Shown: positions 51,775 through 60,600 of the stretch, one piece after another
Numbering within the stretch: the stretch's first letter is position 1
Layout: each line of letters starts with the position of its first letter
NCBI RefSeq assembly: GCF_002286975.1
Contig: NZ_NSKB01000004.1
Span: forward strand, 124,001-188,000
Source of the DNA: Halomonas salipaludis
Lineage (GTDB): Bacteria; Pseudomonadota; Gammaproteobacteria; Pseudomonadales; Halomonadaceae
Direction: 5' to 3'
DNA length: 64,000 nucleotides
Made by a program: the position numbers and the translations under genes
Notes under the pieces: model-generated
The model's input: the letters and a program-made list of their open reading frames with translations, nothing else
Database searches by the model: none
Told to the model about the DNA's origin: nothing

Positions 51775-52878
51775 ATGTCCGAGACATCTACCGCGCTCAC
51801 CGCCAGCGAGCTGCATACGCTGGCCGCCGAGATCAAGACCTGGGGCCGTGAGCTGGGCTTTCAGCAGGTCGGCATCACCGATACCGATCTGGAAAACCAC
51901 GAACGCTATCTCGAGCGCTGGCTGGCGGCAGGCCACCACGGCGAGATGGGCTTCATGGCCAAACACGGCACCAAGCGCACCCGTCCCGCCGAGCTGGTGC
52001 CCGGCACTCTGCGGGTGATCAGCGTGCGCATGGACTATCTGCCGCCGGAGGTGGAGACCACCAAGACGCTGGGACAACCGCAGATCGCCTATGTCTCGCG
52101 CTACGCCCTGGGCCGCGACTACCACAAGCTGATCCGCAAGCGCCTGGCGCAGCTCGCCCAGCAGATCGAGCAGCGCGTCGGCGCCTTCGGCTACCGCGCC
52201 TTCGTCGACTCGGCGCCGGTGATGGAGCGTGCCCTGGCGCAGAAGGCGGGGCTCGGCTGGTTCGGCAAGAACTCGATGCTGCTCAACCCCCAGGCCGGCT
52301 CGCTGTTCTTCCTCGGCGAACTCTATACCGACCTGCCGCTGCCGGTGGACGAATCCTTCACCAGCGAGCACTGCGGCAAGTGCGACGCCTGCCAGGTGGC
52401 CTGCCCCACCGGCGCCATCGTCGATGACAAGGTGGTCGACTCGCGGCGCTGCATCTCCTACCTGACCATCGAGCTGCACGGCGCGATCCCCGAGCAGTAT
52501 CGCCGCGCCATGGGCAACCGGGTCTACGGCTGCGACGACTGCCAGCTGGTATGCCCCTTCACGCGCTTTACGCGGCTCAGCGCCGAGGCCGACTTCGCGC
52601 CGCGCCACGACCTCGACCGCGCCTCGCTGGTGCGACTATTCGGCTGGAGCGAAGAGGAGTTTCTGAGCAGGACCAAGGGCAGCGCGATCCGCCGCATCGG
52701 CTACCCGCGCTGGCTACGCAACCTGGCGGTGGGCCTGGGCAACGCCCCGCCCAGCGAGACGGTGCGCACCGCGCTGCGGGCACGGCTCGCCTACCCCTCC
52801 GACCTGGTTCGCGAGCACGTGCGCTGGGCGCTGGCCGAGCAGCGCGACAAGCAGGCCGCGCTGATCGCCAGCAGCTGA
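51775..52878 (+). CDS. queG: Epoxyqueuosine reductase QueG
   Basis: Last step of queuosine synthesis in tRNA. 367 residues. Two 4Fe-4S motifs: CGKCDACQVACPTGAI and CDDCQLVCPF (with an upstream CISYLTIE). Cobalamin-binding region GYRAFVDSAPVMERALAQKAGLGWFGKNS. ATG at 51775 is the family-like start, though no ribosome-binding site is seen; a GTG at 51727 is the alternative. Divergent from nnr, convergent with orn. Confidence 0.95.
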   Translation: MSETSTALTASELHTLAAEIKTWGRELGFQQVGITDTDLENHERYLERWLAAGHHGEMGFMAKHGTKRTRPAELVPGTLRVISVRMDYLPPEVETTKTLGQPQIAYVSRYALGRDYHKLIRKRLAQLAQQIEQRVGAFGYRAFVDSAPVMERALAQKAGLGWFGKNSMLLNPQAGSLFFLGELYTDLPLPVDESFTSEHCGKCDACQVACPTGAIVDDKVVDSRRCISYLTIELHGAIPEQYRRAMGNRVYGCDDCQLVCPFTRFTRLSAEADFAPRHDLDRASLVRLFGWSEEEFLSRTKGSAIRRIGYPRWLRNLAVGLGNAPPSETVRTALRARLAYPSDLVREHVRWALAEQRDKQAALIASS

Positions 52879-52903
52879 GAGGGTGCCTACAAAAGGGCTG
52901 CGC

Positions 52904-53473
52904 TCACTGCGGCAGCTTGATAAAGGTCTCGCGGTAGTGGGCCAGCTCGGCGACCGACTCCTTGATATCGTCCATCGCCAGGTGCACGTTGCGCTTCTCG
53001 AAGCCCTTGGTCGCCTCTGGATGCCAGCGCTTGGCCAGCTCCTTGAGGGTCGAGACGTCGAGGTTGCGGTAGTGGAAGAAGGCCAGCAGCTCGGGCATCT
53101 CGCGCTCCAGGAAGCGTCGATCCTGATGCACGCTGTTGCCACACATCGGCGAACTGCCGGGCTTGACGTAGCGGCGCAGGAACTCGAGCGTCTGGCGCTG
53201 GGCCTCGTCGGTGCCGATCTGGCTCTCCTGGACCCGCTTGACCAGCCCCGACTCGCCGTGGGTCTTCTGGTTCCAGGCGTCCATGCCCTCCAGCAGGCTG
53301 GCGTTCTGGTGCACCGCGATCACCGGGCCTTCGGCAATGACCTCGAGCCGGTTATCGGTGATCAGCGTCGCCACTTCGATGATGCGCTCACGAACCGGGT
53401 CGAGCCCGGTCATCTCCAGGTCGATCCACACCAGCAGGTCGTCACGGGGGGCCTGGCCTTGATCATCCGCCAT
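52904..53473 (-). CDS. orn: Oligoribonuclease
   Basis: 3'-5' exonuclease for short RNAs and pGpG, the product of c-di-GMP breakdown. 189 residues. DEDDh residues are in [11 protein letters not shown], near [18 protein letters not shown], and [17 protein letters not shown] precedes the ATG. It shares a promoter region with rsgA. Confidence 0.96.
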   Translation of the reverse strand: MADDQGQAPRDDLLVWIDLEMTGLDPVRERIIEVATLITDNRLEVIAEGPVIAVHQNASLLEGMDAWNQKTHGESGLVKRVQESQIGTDEAQRQTLEFLRRYVKPGSSPMCGNSVHQDRRFLEREMPELLAFFHYRNLDVSTLKELAKRWHPEATKGFEKRNVHLAMDDIKESVAELAHYRETFIKLPQ

Positions 53474-53490
53474 CAGGGGTCTCTCCTTGA

Positions 53491-53511
53491 GGTACAATGC
53501 CCCATTGTACC
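53491..53511. promoter_or_regulatory. Palindromic divergent promoter of orn and rsgA
   Basis: GGTACAAT and ATTGTACC form a perfect 8-bp dyad with five bases between. Each arm carries TACAAT, a good -10 box, one for each strand. It lies 16 bases before the rsgA ATG and 18 before the orn ATG, so both leaders would be very short. Confidence 0.5.
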
Positions 53512-53526
53512 CGTCACAAGGCCGTC

Positions 53527-54555
53527 ATGAGCAAACGTAAGCTGACCCGCCAGCAGCGCTGGCGCATCGAGAAGATCCAGGCCGAACGCGCCAAGCGCGC
53601 CGAGCGTGTCGACGCCCGCGATGGCGAACGCCTCGAGGCGGGCGAATTCGGCCCCGAGCGCCCCGGCCGGGTAACCGCTCACTTCGGCCGCAGCCTCGAC
53701 GTCGAGGCCGTCGATGACAGCGGCCAGCGTCACCGCCACCGCTGCCATATGCGCGCCAACATGGATGGGCTGGTGACCGGTGACCGGGTGGTGTGGCGCC
53801 AGGCCAATGACGACAGCGGCGTGGTGGTAGCCCGCGGCGAGCGCGACAGCGTCCTGGAGCGCCCCGACGCCCGCGGCCAGCTCAAGCCGGTAGCCGCCAA
53901 TCTCGACCAGATCCTGATCGTGTTCGCCGCCGAACCCGAGCCCCATGCCAACCTGATCGACCGCTACCTGGTCGCCGCCGAGGCCACCGGCATCACCCCG
54001 GTGCTGGTGCTCAACAAGGTCGACCTGCTGCCAGAGCACGGCGGCGAGCTGCGCGATCTGCTCGACCGCTACGAAGCGCTGGGCTACCCGGTGGTACTGG
54101 CCAGCGTCAAGCAGCAGGACGGCCTGGATGCCCTGCACCAGCGCCTGACCGGACGCACCTCGGTGTTCGTCGGCCAGAGCGGTGTCGGCAAGTCGTCGCT
54201 GATCGACCGCCTGCTGCCCGACCACGCACTGCGCATCGGGGCACTCTCCGAGGACTCGCGCAAGGGCACCCATACCACCACCACGGCGATGCTCTACCAC
54301 TTGCCCGCAGGCGGCGAGCTGATCGACTCGCCGGGCATCCGCGAGTTCGGCCTCACCCACCTCGACGCCGAGCAGGTCACCGTCGGCTTTATCGAGTTTC
54401 ACGACTATCTCGGCCGCTGCCGCTTTCGCGACTGCCGCCACCGCGAGGAGCCGGGCTGCGCCCTGCTGGCCGCCGTGGAGCGCGGCGACATCCATCCACA
54501 GCGCTTCGCCAGCTACCGGCGCATCCTCGCCTCGCTGGAGTCAGACGGCGAGTGA
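53527..54555 (+). CDS. rsgA: Small-subunit biogenesis GTPase RsgA
   Basis: 342 residues. OB fold (RVTAHFGRSLDVEAVD) precedes a circularly permuted GTPase in order G4 LNKVDLL, G1 GQSGVGKSSLID, G3 DSPGIREF, then a zinc site CRFRDCRHREEPGC. It releases RbfA in late 30S maturation. Start at 53527 after AAGG. Located next to orn and psd as in E. coli. Confidence 0.96.
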   Translation: MSKRKLTRQQRWRIEKIQAERAKRAERVDARDGERLEAGEFGPERPGRVTAHFGRSLDVEAVDDSGQRHRHRCHMRANMDGLVTGDRVVWRQANDDSGVVVARGERDSVLERPDARGQLKPVAANLDQILIVFAAEPEPHANLIDRYLVAAEATGITPVLVLNKVDLLPEHGGELRDLLDRYEALGYPVVLASVKQQDGLDALHQRLTGRTSVFVGQSGVGKSSLIDRLLPDHALRIGALSEDSRKGTHTTTTAMLYHLPAGGELIDSPGIREFGLTHLDAEQVTVGFIEFHDYLGRCRFRDCRHREEPGCALLAAVERGDIHPQRFASYRRILASLESDGE

Positions 54556-54627
54556 GGCCGCTCGCCGCATCCGTGCGGAGTGTGCCATCATCGCCTCAAC
54601 GCCATTGCAGACCGCAAGGAGTCACCG

Positions 54628-55458
54628 ATGAGCTCTGAAGCCAATCTACTGCCGTTGATCGTCGAGCCGGACCAACTGGCCGAGCATCTCGACGCCTCCG
54701 AGCTGCTGATCGTCGACGTGCCGCTCAAGGCCGAAAGCTATGCCGAGGGTCATGTCCCCGGCGCGCTGTTCCTCGACCACCGCCGGCTGGTGCGCGGCAG
54801 CGGCGAGGTGCCCAACGACGTGCCCGACGTCGAGGCGCTGTCGGCGCTATTCTCGTCCCTGGGGCTGACCCGTGACACCCATGTGGTGGCCTACGATGAC
54901 GAGGGCGGCGGCTGGGCCGGGCGCCTGTTGTGGACCCTGGAGCTGATCGGCCATAGCCGCTACTCCTACCTCAACGGCGGCATTCACGCCTGGCGCCAGG
55001 AGGGACACGAGGTCTCGCAGCAGGCCACCGACCCGACACCCAGCGACTACCAGGCGGAGATCCTCAACCCCGAGGTCAATATCGACGTCGAGACGATCAA
55101 GGAACGCATCGGTGATCGCCAGTTCGCGGTGTGGGACGCCCGCTCCCCCGAAGAGTACGCCGGCGAGAAAGGCCAGAACAAACACCTCGGCCATATTCCC
55201 GGCGCGGTGAACATGGAGTGGACTCGCGCCATGGACGCCGAGCGCGGCCTACGCATCCGCGACTACGCCGAGCTGATCACCGAGCTCGAGGCACTGGGCC
55301 TGACGCCGGAGAAGGAAGTGATCACTCACTGCCAGAGCCACCACCGCAGCGGCCTGACCTGGCTGGTGGGCAAGGCGCTGGGCTTCGAGAAGATCCGCGC
55401 CTATGCCGGCTCCTGGAAGGAGTGGGGCAACCGCGACGATACGCCGATAGAGAAGTGA
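54628..55458 (+). CDS. Thiosulfate/3-mercaptopyruvate sulfurtransferase-type rhodanese
   Basis: 276 residues, two rhodanese domains. The N-terminal one is inactive (DDEGGGWAGR replaces the Cys loop). The C-terminal one has the catalytic loop THCQSHHRSGL with the active Cys. The substrate cannot be fixed from the loop by eye. AAGGAG precedes the ATG. A hairpin starting at its stop codon separates it from psd. Confidence 0.9.
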   Translation: MSSEANLLPLIVEPDQLAEHLDASELLIVDVPLKAESYAEGHVPGALFLDHRRLVRGSGEVPNDVPDVEALSALFSSLGLTRDTHVVAYDDEGGGWAGRLLWTLELIGHSRYSYLNGGIHAWRQEGHEVSQQATDPTPSDYQAEILNPEVNIDVETIKERIGDRQFAVWDARSPEEYAGEKGQNKHLGHIPGAVNMEWTRAMDAERGLRIRDYAELITELEALGLTPEKEVITHCQSHHRSGLTWLVGKALGFEKIRAYAGSWKEWGNRDDTPIEK

Positions 55459-55492
55459 GCTGGAAGCGGCGCGCTGCCAGCTTCAGGCTCAC
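55455..55492 (+). terminator. Terminator-like hairpin after the sulfurtransferase gene
   Basis: GTGAGC (containing the stop TGA) pairs with GCTCAC, with inner AGCTGG/CCAGCT pairing. There is no T-tract, so termination may be partial. Confidence 0.5.
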
Positions 55493-55551
55493 GGGCACTT
55501 AGCCCGCCCTAGCGATCATCTATTCAAAGACCCTGAAGAGACTTAACGTAC

Positions 55552-56397
55552 GTGTCACCATCCAAGCTATTCGCCCTGATTCAGTACCCGCTGCCCCATC
55601 ACCTTATCTCGCGGCTGGTTGGCCTGCTCGCCGAGACACGAATCGGCTGGCTCAAGAACCTGCTGATCAAGGCCTTTATCCGTCGCTTCAAGGTCGACAT
55701 GAGCCAGGCCGCCGAGCCCGATCCCACCGCCTACGCCTGCTTCAACGCCTTTTTTACCCGCGCCCTCAAGGCCGACGCCCGCCCGCTCGGTGAAGGGCTA
55801 CTGTGCCCCGCCGACGGTACCCTGTCACAGTTCGGCGTGACCCGCCACGGCACCCTGGTGCAGGCCAAGGGCCAGGCCTACTCGGTCACCAGCCTGCTGG
55901 GTGGCGACATGCAGCGCGCCGAGCCCTTCCGCCAGGGCAGCTTCGCCACCGTCTACCTCTCCCCCCGCGACTACCACCGCGTGCACATGCCGCTGACCGG
56001 CACCCTGCGCGAGATGGTCTATGTACCGGGGCGGATTTTTTCCGTCAACCAGGCCACCGCCGACCATGTGCCAGCGCTGTTTGCCCGCAACGAGCGGCTG
56101 GTGTGCATCTTCGATACCGAGCATGGCCCCATGGCCATGGTGCTGGTGGGGGCGATGATCGTCGCCGCCATCGAGACGGTGTGGGCCGGGCAGATCACGC
56201 CGCTGGGCAACGAGGTGCAGTCGATTCGCTTCGACACCCCCATCACCCTGGAGCGCGGCGCCGAGATGGGCCGCTTCAAGCTCGGCTCCACGGTGGTGAT
56301 GTGCTTCTCGGAGGAGATGCCCTTCGATGAGGACGCCCTCGCGTTTGGCGACAGCGTTCAGATGGGGCAGTCATTAGGCGACCTTAGCACCCCATAG
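55552..56397 (+). CDS. psd: Phosphatidylserine decarboxylase
   Basis: Makes phosphatidylethanolamine at the inner membrane. 281 residues. The pro-enzyme is cleaved at the LGST motif (FKLGSTVVM, near residue 243) to give the pyruvoyl group; [17 protein letters not shown]-like N-terminal region and [11 protein letters not shown] are typical. The start is GTG at 55552 with AAGAG 11 bases upstream. Confidence 0.96.
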   Translation: MSPSKLFALIQYPLPHHLISRLVGLLAETRIGWLKNLLIKAFIRRFKVDMSQAAEPDPTAYACFNAFFTRALKADARPLGEGLLCPADGTLSQFGVTRHGTLVQAKGQAYSVTSLLGGDMQRAEPFRQGSFATVYLSPRDYHRVHMPLTGTLREMVYVPGRIFSVNQATADHVPALFARNERLVCIFDTEHGPMAMVLVGAMIVAAIETVWAGQITPLGNEVQSIRFDTPITLERGAEMGRFKLGSTVVMCFSEEMPFDEDALAFGDSVQMGQSLGDLSTP

Positions 56398-56400
56398 TGA

Positions 56401-56490
56401 GGGGCGCCGGGGGACAGGTCGAAACGGGGGGCTTTAGGCCTGTCGACGGATCAGCCCTGAGCGGTGAAAACTGTCTTCCCCCCGGCACCC
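56401..56490. repeat. Long imperfect inverted repeat between psd and epmA
   Basis: GGG-GCCGGGGG-GACAG on the left (56401-56417) matches CTGTC-CCCCCGGC-CCC on the right (56471-56490). A local GACAGG (56413-56418) can instead pair with CCTGTC (56439-56444). It lies between convergent genes and may end both transcripts. Confidence 0.5.
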
Positions 56491-56499
56491 TGAGGCGGC

Positions 56500-57474
56500 C
56501 TAGCAACGCGGCGTGGCGAAGGCCATCACCTCCGCCACGCTCTGCTTGCCAAGCGCCAGTTGCAGCAGCCGATCGAGGCCCAGCGCCACGCCACAGGCCG
56601 GCGGCATGCCGGCCGCCAGCGCCGCCAGCAGCCGCTCGTCGATGTCGACCTCGGACCGCCCCAGCGCGCGGCGCTGGGTATTGTCGGCGTTAAAGCGGGC
56701 GCGCTGCTCAGCGGCGTCGGTGAGCTCGTCGTAGCCGTTGGCGAGCTCCAGCCCGGCCAGATAGATCTCGAAGCGTGCCGCCACCCACTCGCCATCCTGC
56801 GGATCGCGCTGTCGCCGCGCCAGCGCCGCCTGGCTAGCCGGATAGTCGACCACTGCGTCAATGCCCTCCCTGCCCAGCGTCGGCTCGATCACCAGGCTCA
56901 TCAGCAGGTCAAGGCAATCGTCGCGGGGGCTGTCGGCCATATCCAACCCGCTATGCCTGGAGGCGAGCCGCTGCAGTTCATCCAGCGCCACGCTAAACGG
57001 GTCGATTTCAAGCGCTTCACGAAACAGCTCACGATAGCGGCGCTGGCGCAGCGGGCCGGGGTCCTGCGGCAGCAGGTGGCGGACCAGGGCCTCGCACTCG
57101 GCGATCAGTTCAGCCAGCGAAAAGCCCGGGCGGTACCACTCGAGCATGGTGAATTCGATATTGTGGCGCCGCCCCACCTCGCCGTCGCGGAAGCTGCGCG
57201 CCAGCTGAAAGATAGGCCCTGAGCCTGCGGCCAGCAGCCGCTTCATATGGAATTCCGGCGAAGTCTGCAGCCATAGCGTCTCGCGGCCGTCCGGGGTGGT
57301 CGCCTGGGTCGACAGCGAGGCCAGGTGCACGTCGCTGCTGCCGCCGTGGCCCAGCACCGGGGTCTCGACCTCGAACACATCGCGCTCGGCAAAAAACGCC
57401 CGCAGCGCGGCGATCAGCCGCGCCCGCTCGCGCAGCGTCGTGATCTCCGCCGTGGGCTGCCAGTCGGTCGCCAT
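56500..57474 (-). CDS. epmA: EF-P--(R)-beta-lysine ligase EpmA
   Basis: LysRS-like enzyme that attaches beta-lysine to EF-P. 324 residues, catalytic core only (no tRNA anticodon-binding domain). Class II motif 2 is FQLARSFRDGEVGRRHNIEFTMLEW, motif 3 is GVALGLDRLL. ATG at 57474 follows GAGGAG. Encoded near its target efp and partner epmB. Confidence 0.95.
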   Translation of the reverse strand: MATDWQPTAEITTLRERARLIAALRAFFAERDVFEVETPVLGHGGSSDVHLASLSTQATTPDGRETLWLQTSPEFHMKRLLAAGSGPIFQLARSFRDGEVGRRHNIEFTMLEWYRPGFSLAELIAECEALVRHLLPQDPGPLRQRRYRELFREALEIDPFSVALDELQRLASRHSGLDMADSPRDDCLDLLMSLVIEPTLGREGIDAVVDYPASQAALARRQRDPQDGEWVAARFEIYLAGLELANGYDELTDAAEQRARFNADNTQRRALGRSEVDIDERLLAALAAGMPPACGVALGLDRLLQLALGKQSVAEVMAFATPRC

Positions 57475-57495
57475 GACGAACTCCTCAAGAAACGG

Positions 57496-57528
57496 CGAAG
57501 GCCACGCCGAGAAACAGCATGGCCTTCG
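57496..57528 (-). promoter_or_regulatory. Hairpin in the epmA leader
   Basis: A 9-bp stem CGAAGGCCA / TGGCCTTCG with a 15-base loop, ending 22 bases before the epmA start codon and 29 bases from repeat copy D. No T-tract. It could mask or space the ribosome-binding region. Confidence 0.4.
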
Positions 57529-57556
57529 TGTGGGGGCTATACCGCGGCTAGTCGGC

Positions 57557-57640
57557 GACAGAGCTACGCGGACACACTGTGAACCCATCCCTGGGCGCTC
57601 ACTTTTTCATCCCTGAAAAAGAGTTCCGCTACGCCCTGTC
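57557..57640 (-). repeat. Structured dispersed repeat, copy D (efp-epmA gap)
   Basis: Outer stem GACAG/CTGTC, inner stem GCGGA (57568-57572) with TCCGC (57625-57629). Hairpins at 57584-57595 (CCC/GGG) and 57602-57621 (CTTTTTC/GAAAAAG). Minus-strand loops are AGGGAT twice. It lies 82 bases before the epmA start. Confidence 0.82.
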
Positions 57641-57740
57641 CCCTGCGCCGCTCGACCTTCCGATCCAGTATCTTTTTCGCCCTCTCCGAGCGATGGAAGC
57701 CACACCCGAGACCGCCTGCCCCGGGCGCCGCTCTCAGCCG

Positions 57741-58307
57741 TTATGCCCTGGAGACATACTCGCCGCTGCGCGTATCGATCTTCAACACTTCGCCCTGGTT
57801 GATAAACAGCGGCACGCGCACCACGGCCCCCGACGACAGCGTCGCCGGCTTGGAGCCGCCCTGGGCGGTATCGCCCTTGAGGCCGGGGTCGGTCTCGACG
57901 ACCTCCAGCTCGATGAAGTTAGGCGGGTTGACGTTGATCACCTTGTCGTCCCACAGGGTGATGGTGTAGGCCACCTGCTCCTTGAGCCACTTCTCGGTAT
58001 CGCCCAGGGCGCGCTTTTCCGCGGCATACTGCTCGAAGGAGCCATCGGTCATCATGAAGTACCACATCTCGCCGTCAGAGTAGAGGTACTCCATCTCCAG
58101 CTCGAGGACGTCGGCCCCTTCCAGCGATTCGCCGGACTTGAAGGTGCGCTCCCAGACCCGGCCAGTCATCAGGTTGCGTAGTTTGACACGACTGAAGGCC
58201 TGGCCCTTGCCCGGCTTGACGAATTCGTTCTCCACAATCGAGCAGGGGTCGCCGTCGAGCATGACCTTCAGACCGCCCTTGAATTCGTTGGTAGAATAGT
58301 TCGCCAT
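57741..58307 (-). CDS. efp: Elongation factor P
   Basis: 188 residues, three beta-barrel domains. The modified lysine is in [17 protein letters not shown] (domain I loop). Eases ribosome stalling at polyproline. Start fits the family ([15 protein letters not shown]). The matching modification genes epmA and epmB flank it. Confidence 0.97.
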   Translation of the reverse strand: MANYSTNEFKGGLKVMLDGDPCSIVENEFVKPGKGQAFSRVKLRNLMTGRVWERTFKSGESLEGADVLELEMEYLYSDGEMWYFMMTDGSFEQYAAEKRALGDTEKWLKEQVAYTITLWDDKVINVNPPNFIELEVVETDPGLKGDTAQGGSKPATLSSGAVVRVPLFINQGEVLKIDTRSGEYVSRA

Positions 58308-58413
58308 GATGCCTCGCTAATGATGCTGACGCCGTAAACCGGTGGCCCGGCTCACGCGCAGAGAATGTCGACGACGAGCCTCGCCCACCGCCTTGCCATG
58401 TTGAGTGTGCCGC

Positions 58414-59442
58414 ATGATAACCCGAAGCCCCGCCAAAGTGCAGACCGCAACCCCGCTGCTGGCCACCGACGGCAGCTGGCAACGCCAGCTCTCCCAGGCC
58501 ATCCGCGACCCGGAGGCGCTGTGCCGGCGACTGGGGCTCGACCCCGCCTGGCTGCCCGGCGCCGCGACCGGACATGCGCTGTTCGAGGTGTGCGTGCCCG
58601 AGGCGTATCTGGCCCGCATCGTGCCCGGCGATCCCCACGATCCGCTGCTGCGCCAGGTGCTGCCGCTGGCCGCCGAAGCCGAGACCCCCGCAGGGTTCGT
58701 CAACGACCCGCTGGCCGAGGCGGCGCATACCCCGCGTCGCGGGCTGATCCACAAGTACGCCGGCCGGGTGCTGCTGATCGCCAGCCCGACCTGCGCCATC
58801 AACTGCCGCTACTGCTTCCGCCGCCACTTCCCCTACGACGCCAACGCGCCATCCCGGGCGCAGTGGCAGGAGAGCCTCGACTACCTGCGCAACGACAGCA
58901 GCATTCACGAAGCGATCCTCTCCGGCGGCGACCCGCTGGCCGCCAGCGACCGCCAGCTTGCCTGGCTGGTGGGCGAACTCGAGGCGATCCCGCATCTCAG
59001 GCGGCTGCGCATCCACACCCGCCTCCCGGTAGTGATCCCCGACCGGATAGACGACGCCCTGCTCGACTGGCTGGCGGCCTCGCGGCTACAGAAGGTGGTG
59101 GTGCTGCATATCAATCACGCCAACGAGATCGACGACGCGGTGGAGGCAGCCTGCGAGCGGCTGACGCGCGCTGGCGTGACCCTGCTCAATCAGAGCGTGC
59201 TGCTGCGCGGCGTCAACGACAGCGTCGATGCCCTGGCCGCGCTCTCCGAGCGGCTGTTCGAAGCCGGTGTGCTGCCCTACTACCTCCACGTGCTCGACCC
59301 AGTGTCAGGGGCGGCGCACTTCGACGTGTCCGATGCAGAGGCCCGCACGCTGGTCGCGGAGCTGCGCAAGGCGCTGCCGGGCTTTCTGATGCCGCGCCTG
59401 GTGCGCGAGATACCTGGCGAAGCGAGCAAGACGCCGCTGTAG
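58414..59442 (+). CDS. epmB: EF-P beta-lysylation protein EpmB (lysine 2,3-aminomutase)
   Basis: Radical-SAM PLP enzyme making (R)-beta-lysine for EpmA. 342 residues. Cluster motif CAINCRYCFRRHFPY, then AILSGGDPLAASD and HTRLPVVIP. Start at ATG 58414; a GTG at 58405 is equally possible and no good ribosome-binding site is seen. Divergent from efp with about 100 bases between. Confidence 0.95.
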   Translation: MITRSPAKVQTATPLLATDGSWQRQLSQAIRDPEALCRRLGLDPAWLPGAATGHALFEVCVPEAYLARIVPGDPHDPLLRQVLPLAAEAETPAGFVNDPLAEAAHTPRRGLIHKYAGRVLLIASPTCAINCRYCFRRHFPYDANAPSRAQWQESLDYLRNDSSIHEAILSGGDPLAASDRQLAWLVGELEAIPHLRRLRIHTRLPVVIPDRIDDALLDWLAASRLQKVVVLHINHANEIDDAVEAACERLTRAGVTLLNQSVLLRGVNDSVDALAALSERLFEAGVLPYYLHVLDPVSGAAHFDVSDAEARTLVAELRKALPGFLMPRLVREIPGEASKTPL

Positions 59443-59454
59443 CTAATTCGCATG

Positions 59455-60570
59455 TCATTCAGCTCGGCCCGCGGCGCGTTCGGATAACGCCGCGTTCATG
59501 GCGCTGAACCCCGCGCGCAGGAGCGGCATCAGCAGCCATAGCAGCGGCGCAAGTAGCCAACGATATACCCAGCGCGCAATGACCAAGAGAGGGAAGAGCA
59601 CAGCAAACCAGATCAGGAACTGGCCCAGCCAGGCCGGCCAGCCGAGCCAGCGTGCGAGATTGGCACCAAGCGCACTGACCAAGCTGGGGTGGCGAACGAC
59701 CACATAGGCGGTACCGGCCACCGCGGCCACCTTGGCCATGCGCGGCAGGGCCGCGAAGCGCCCGCCGGTGGCGACCATGCCTTGGCGCATCCCTTGCCGG
59801 ACACCCCGGGCCTCAATGCTACCCACCCGCGCACCACGCGCCGTACGGCCGGCCTTCAGCACCTTGACGGTACTCGCCATGACCAACAGATCGACACCAG
59901 CCCAGCCCAGATCGCTTGCGCCTATTGCCTCGCCCTGTCGCCACTGGCTCTCCAGGTCGCGCAGTCCACGGGTGAAGAAGTCTCCCACGCCCGCTACCAT
60001 GCGTTCGCCCTGTAGCCACTCCACGCTGCCCTCGTCGCTGACCACGAACTGGTTAAGCAGCCCGTGGCCGTGTGACGCCAGCAGCGCAATACCCATCTGG
60101 CCGCGGCGGTAGGGCGTCAACTCCGCCATCCCGGGTGCATGCTCGCTCTCATCGCTCCACCAGTCGCTGACTTGCTGATAGCGCTCACCAATCCAGTGCC
60201 TTGCTCGCAGGGTGGCGATGTCGTGATCGCGGAAGTAACTCACCGGCAGTACCGCATCCGCGCCGTAGCGCACCAGCAGATCCTGAAATTGCGGAGACAG
60301 CCCGTAATCGAGCAGCGTGCTGCGCGCGATATCGCCGTGGCGCATGATCGCCAAGGAGGCGCTCATCCACAGCGCCTGATCCGCGGCGAAGCTGAGAAAG
60401 AGCACGTTGATCTCCGGTGACTCCTCGCGCAGTGATGGCTCAAGCGCGGGAAGGGACCGCTCGACCTCCAAGCGCACCAGCCTGGCCTCGAATGGCTCAT
60501 GAGAGGCCGCCGCGGACAGCATCCCAGCGACCAGCACGGCGACCAACGCCATGACCCGCCAAGACCGCAT
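59455..60570 (-). CDS. Hypothetical membrane protein with signal peptide
   Basis: 371 residues. Signal peptide (MRSWRVMALVAVLVAGMLSA), a soluble domain with FQDLLVRYGADAVLPVSYF, then hydrophobic helices at about 277-292 and 310-352 (including LIWFAVLFPLLVIARWVYRW). No family recognised. A very strong ribosome-binding site (GGGAGGGGGAGG) lies in the 30-base gap after leuA, so it may be co-transcribed with leuA. Confidence 0.75.
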   Translation of the reverse strand: MRSWRVMALVAVLVAGMLSAAASHEPFEARLVRLEVERSLPALEPSLREESPEINVLFLSFAADQALWMSASLAIMRHGDIARSTLLDYGLSPQFQDLLVRYGADAVLPVSYFRDHDIATLRARHWIGERYQQVSDWWSDESEHAPGMAELTPYRRGQMGIALLASHGHGLLNQFVVSDEGSVEWLQGERMVAGVGDFFTRGLRDLESQWRQGEAIGASDLGWAGVDLLVMASTVKVLKAGRTARGARVGSIEARGVRQGMRQGMVATGGRFAALPRMAKVAAVAGTAYVVVRHPSLVSALGANLARWLGWPAWLGQFLIWFAVLFPLLVIARWVYRWLLAPLLWLLMPLLRAGFSAMNAALSERAAGRAE

Positions 60571-60600
60571 GACCTCCCCCTCCCTGCTCCACGAACTTGC

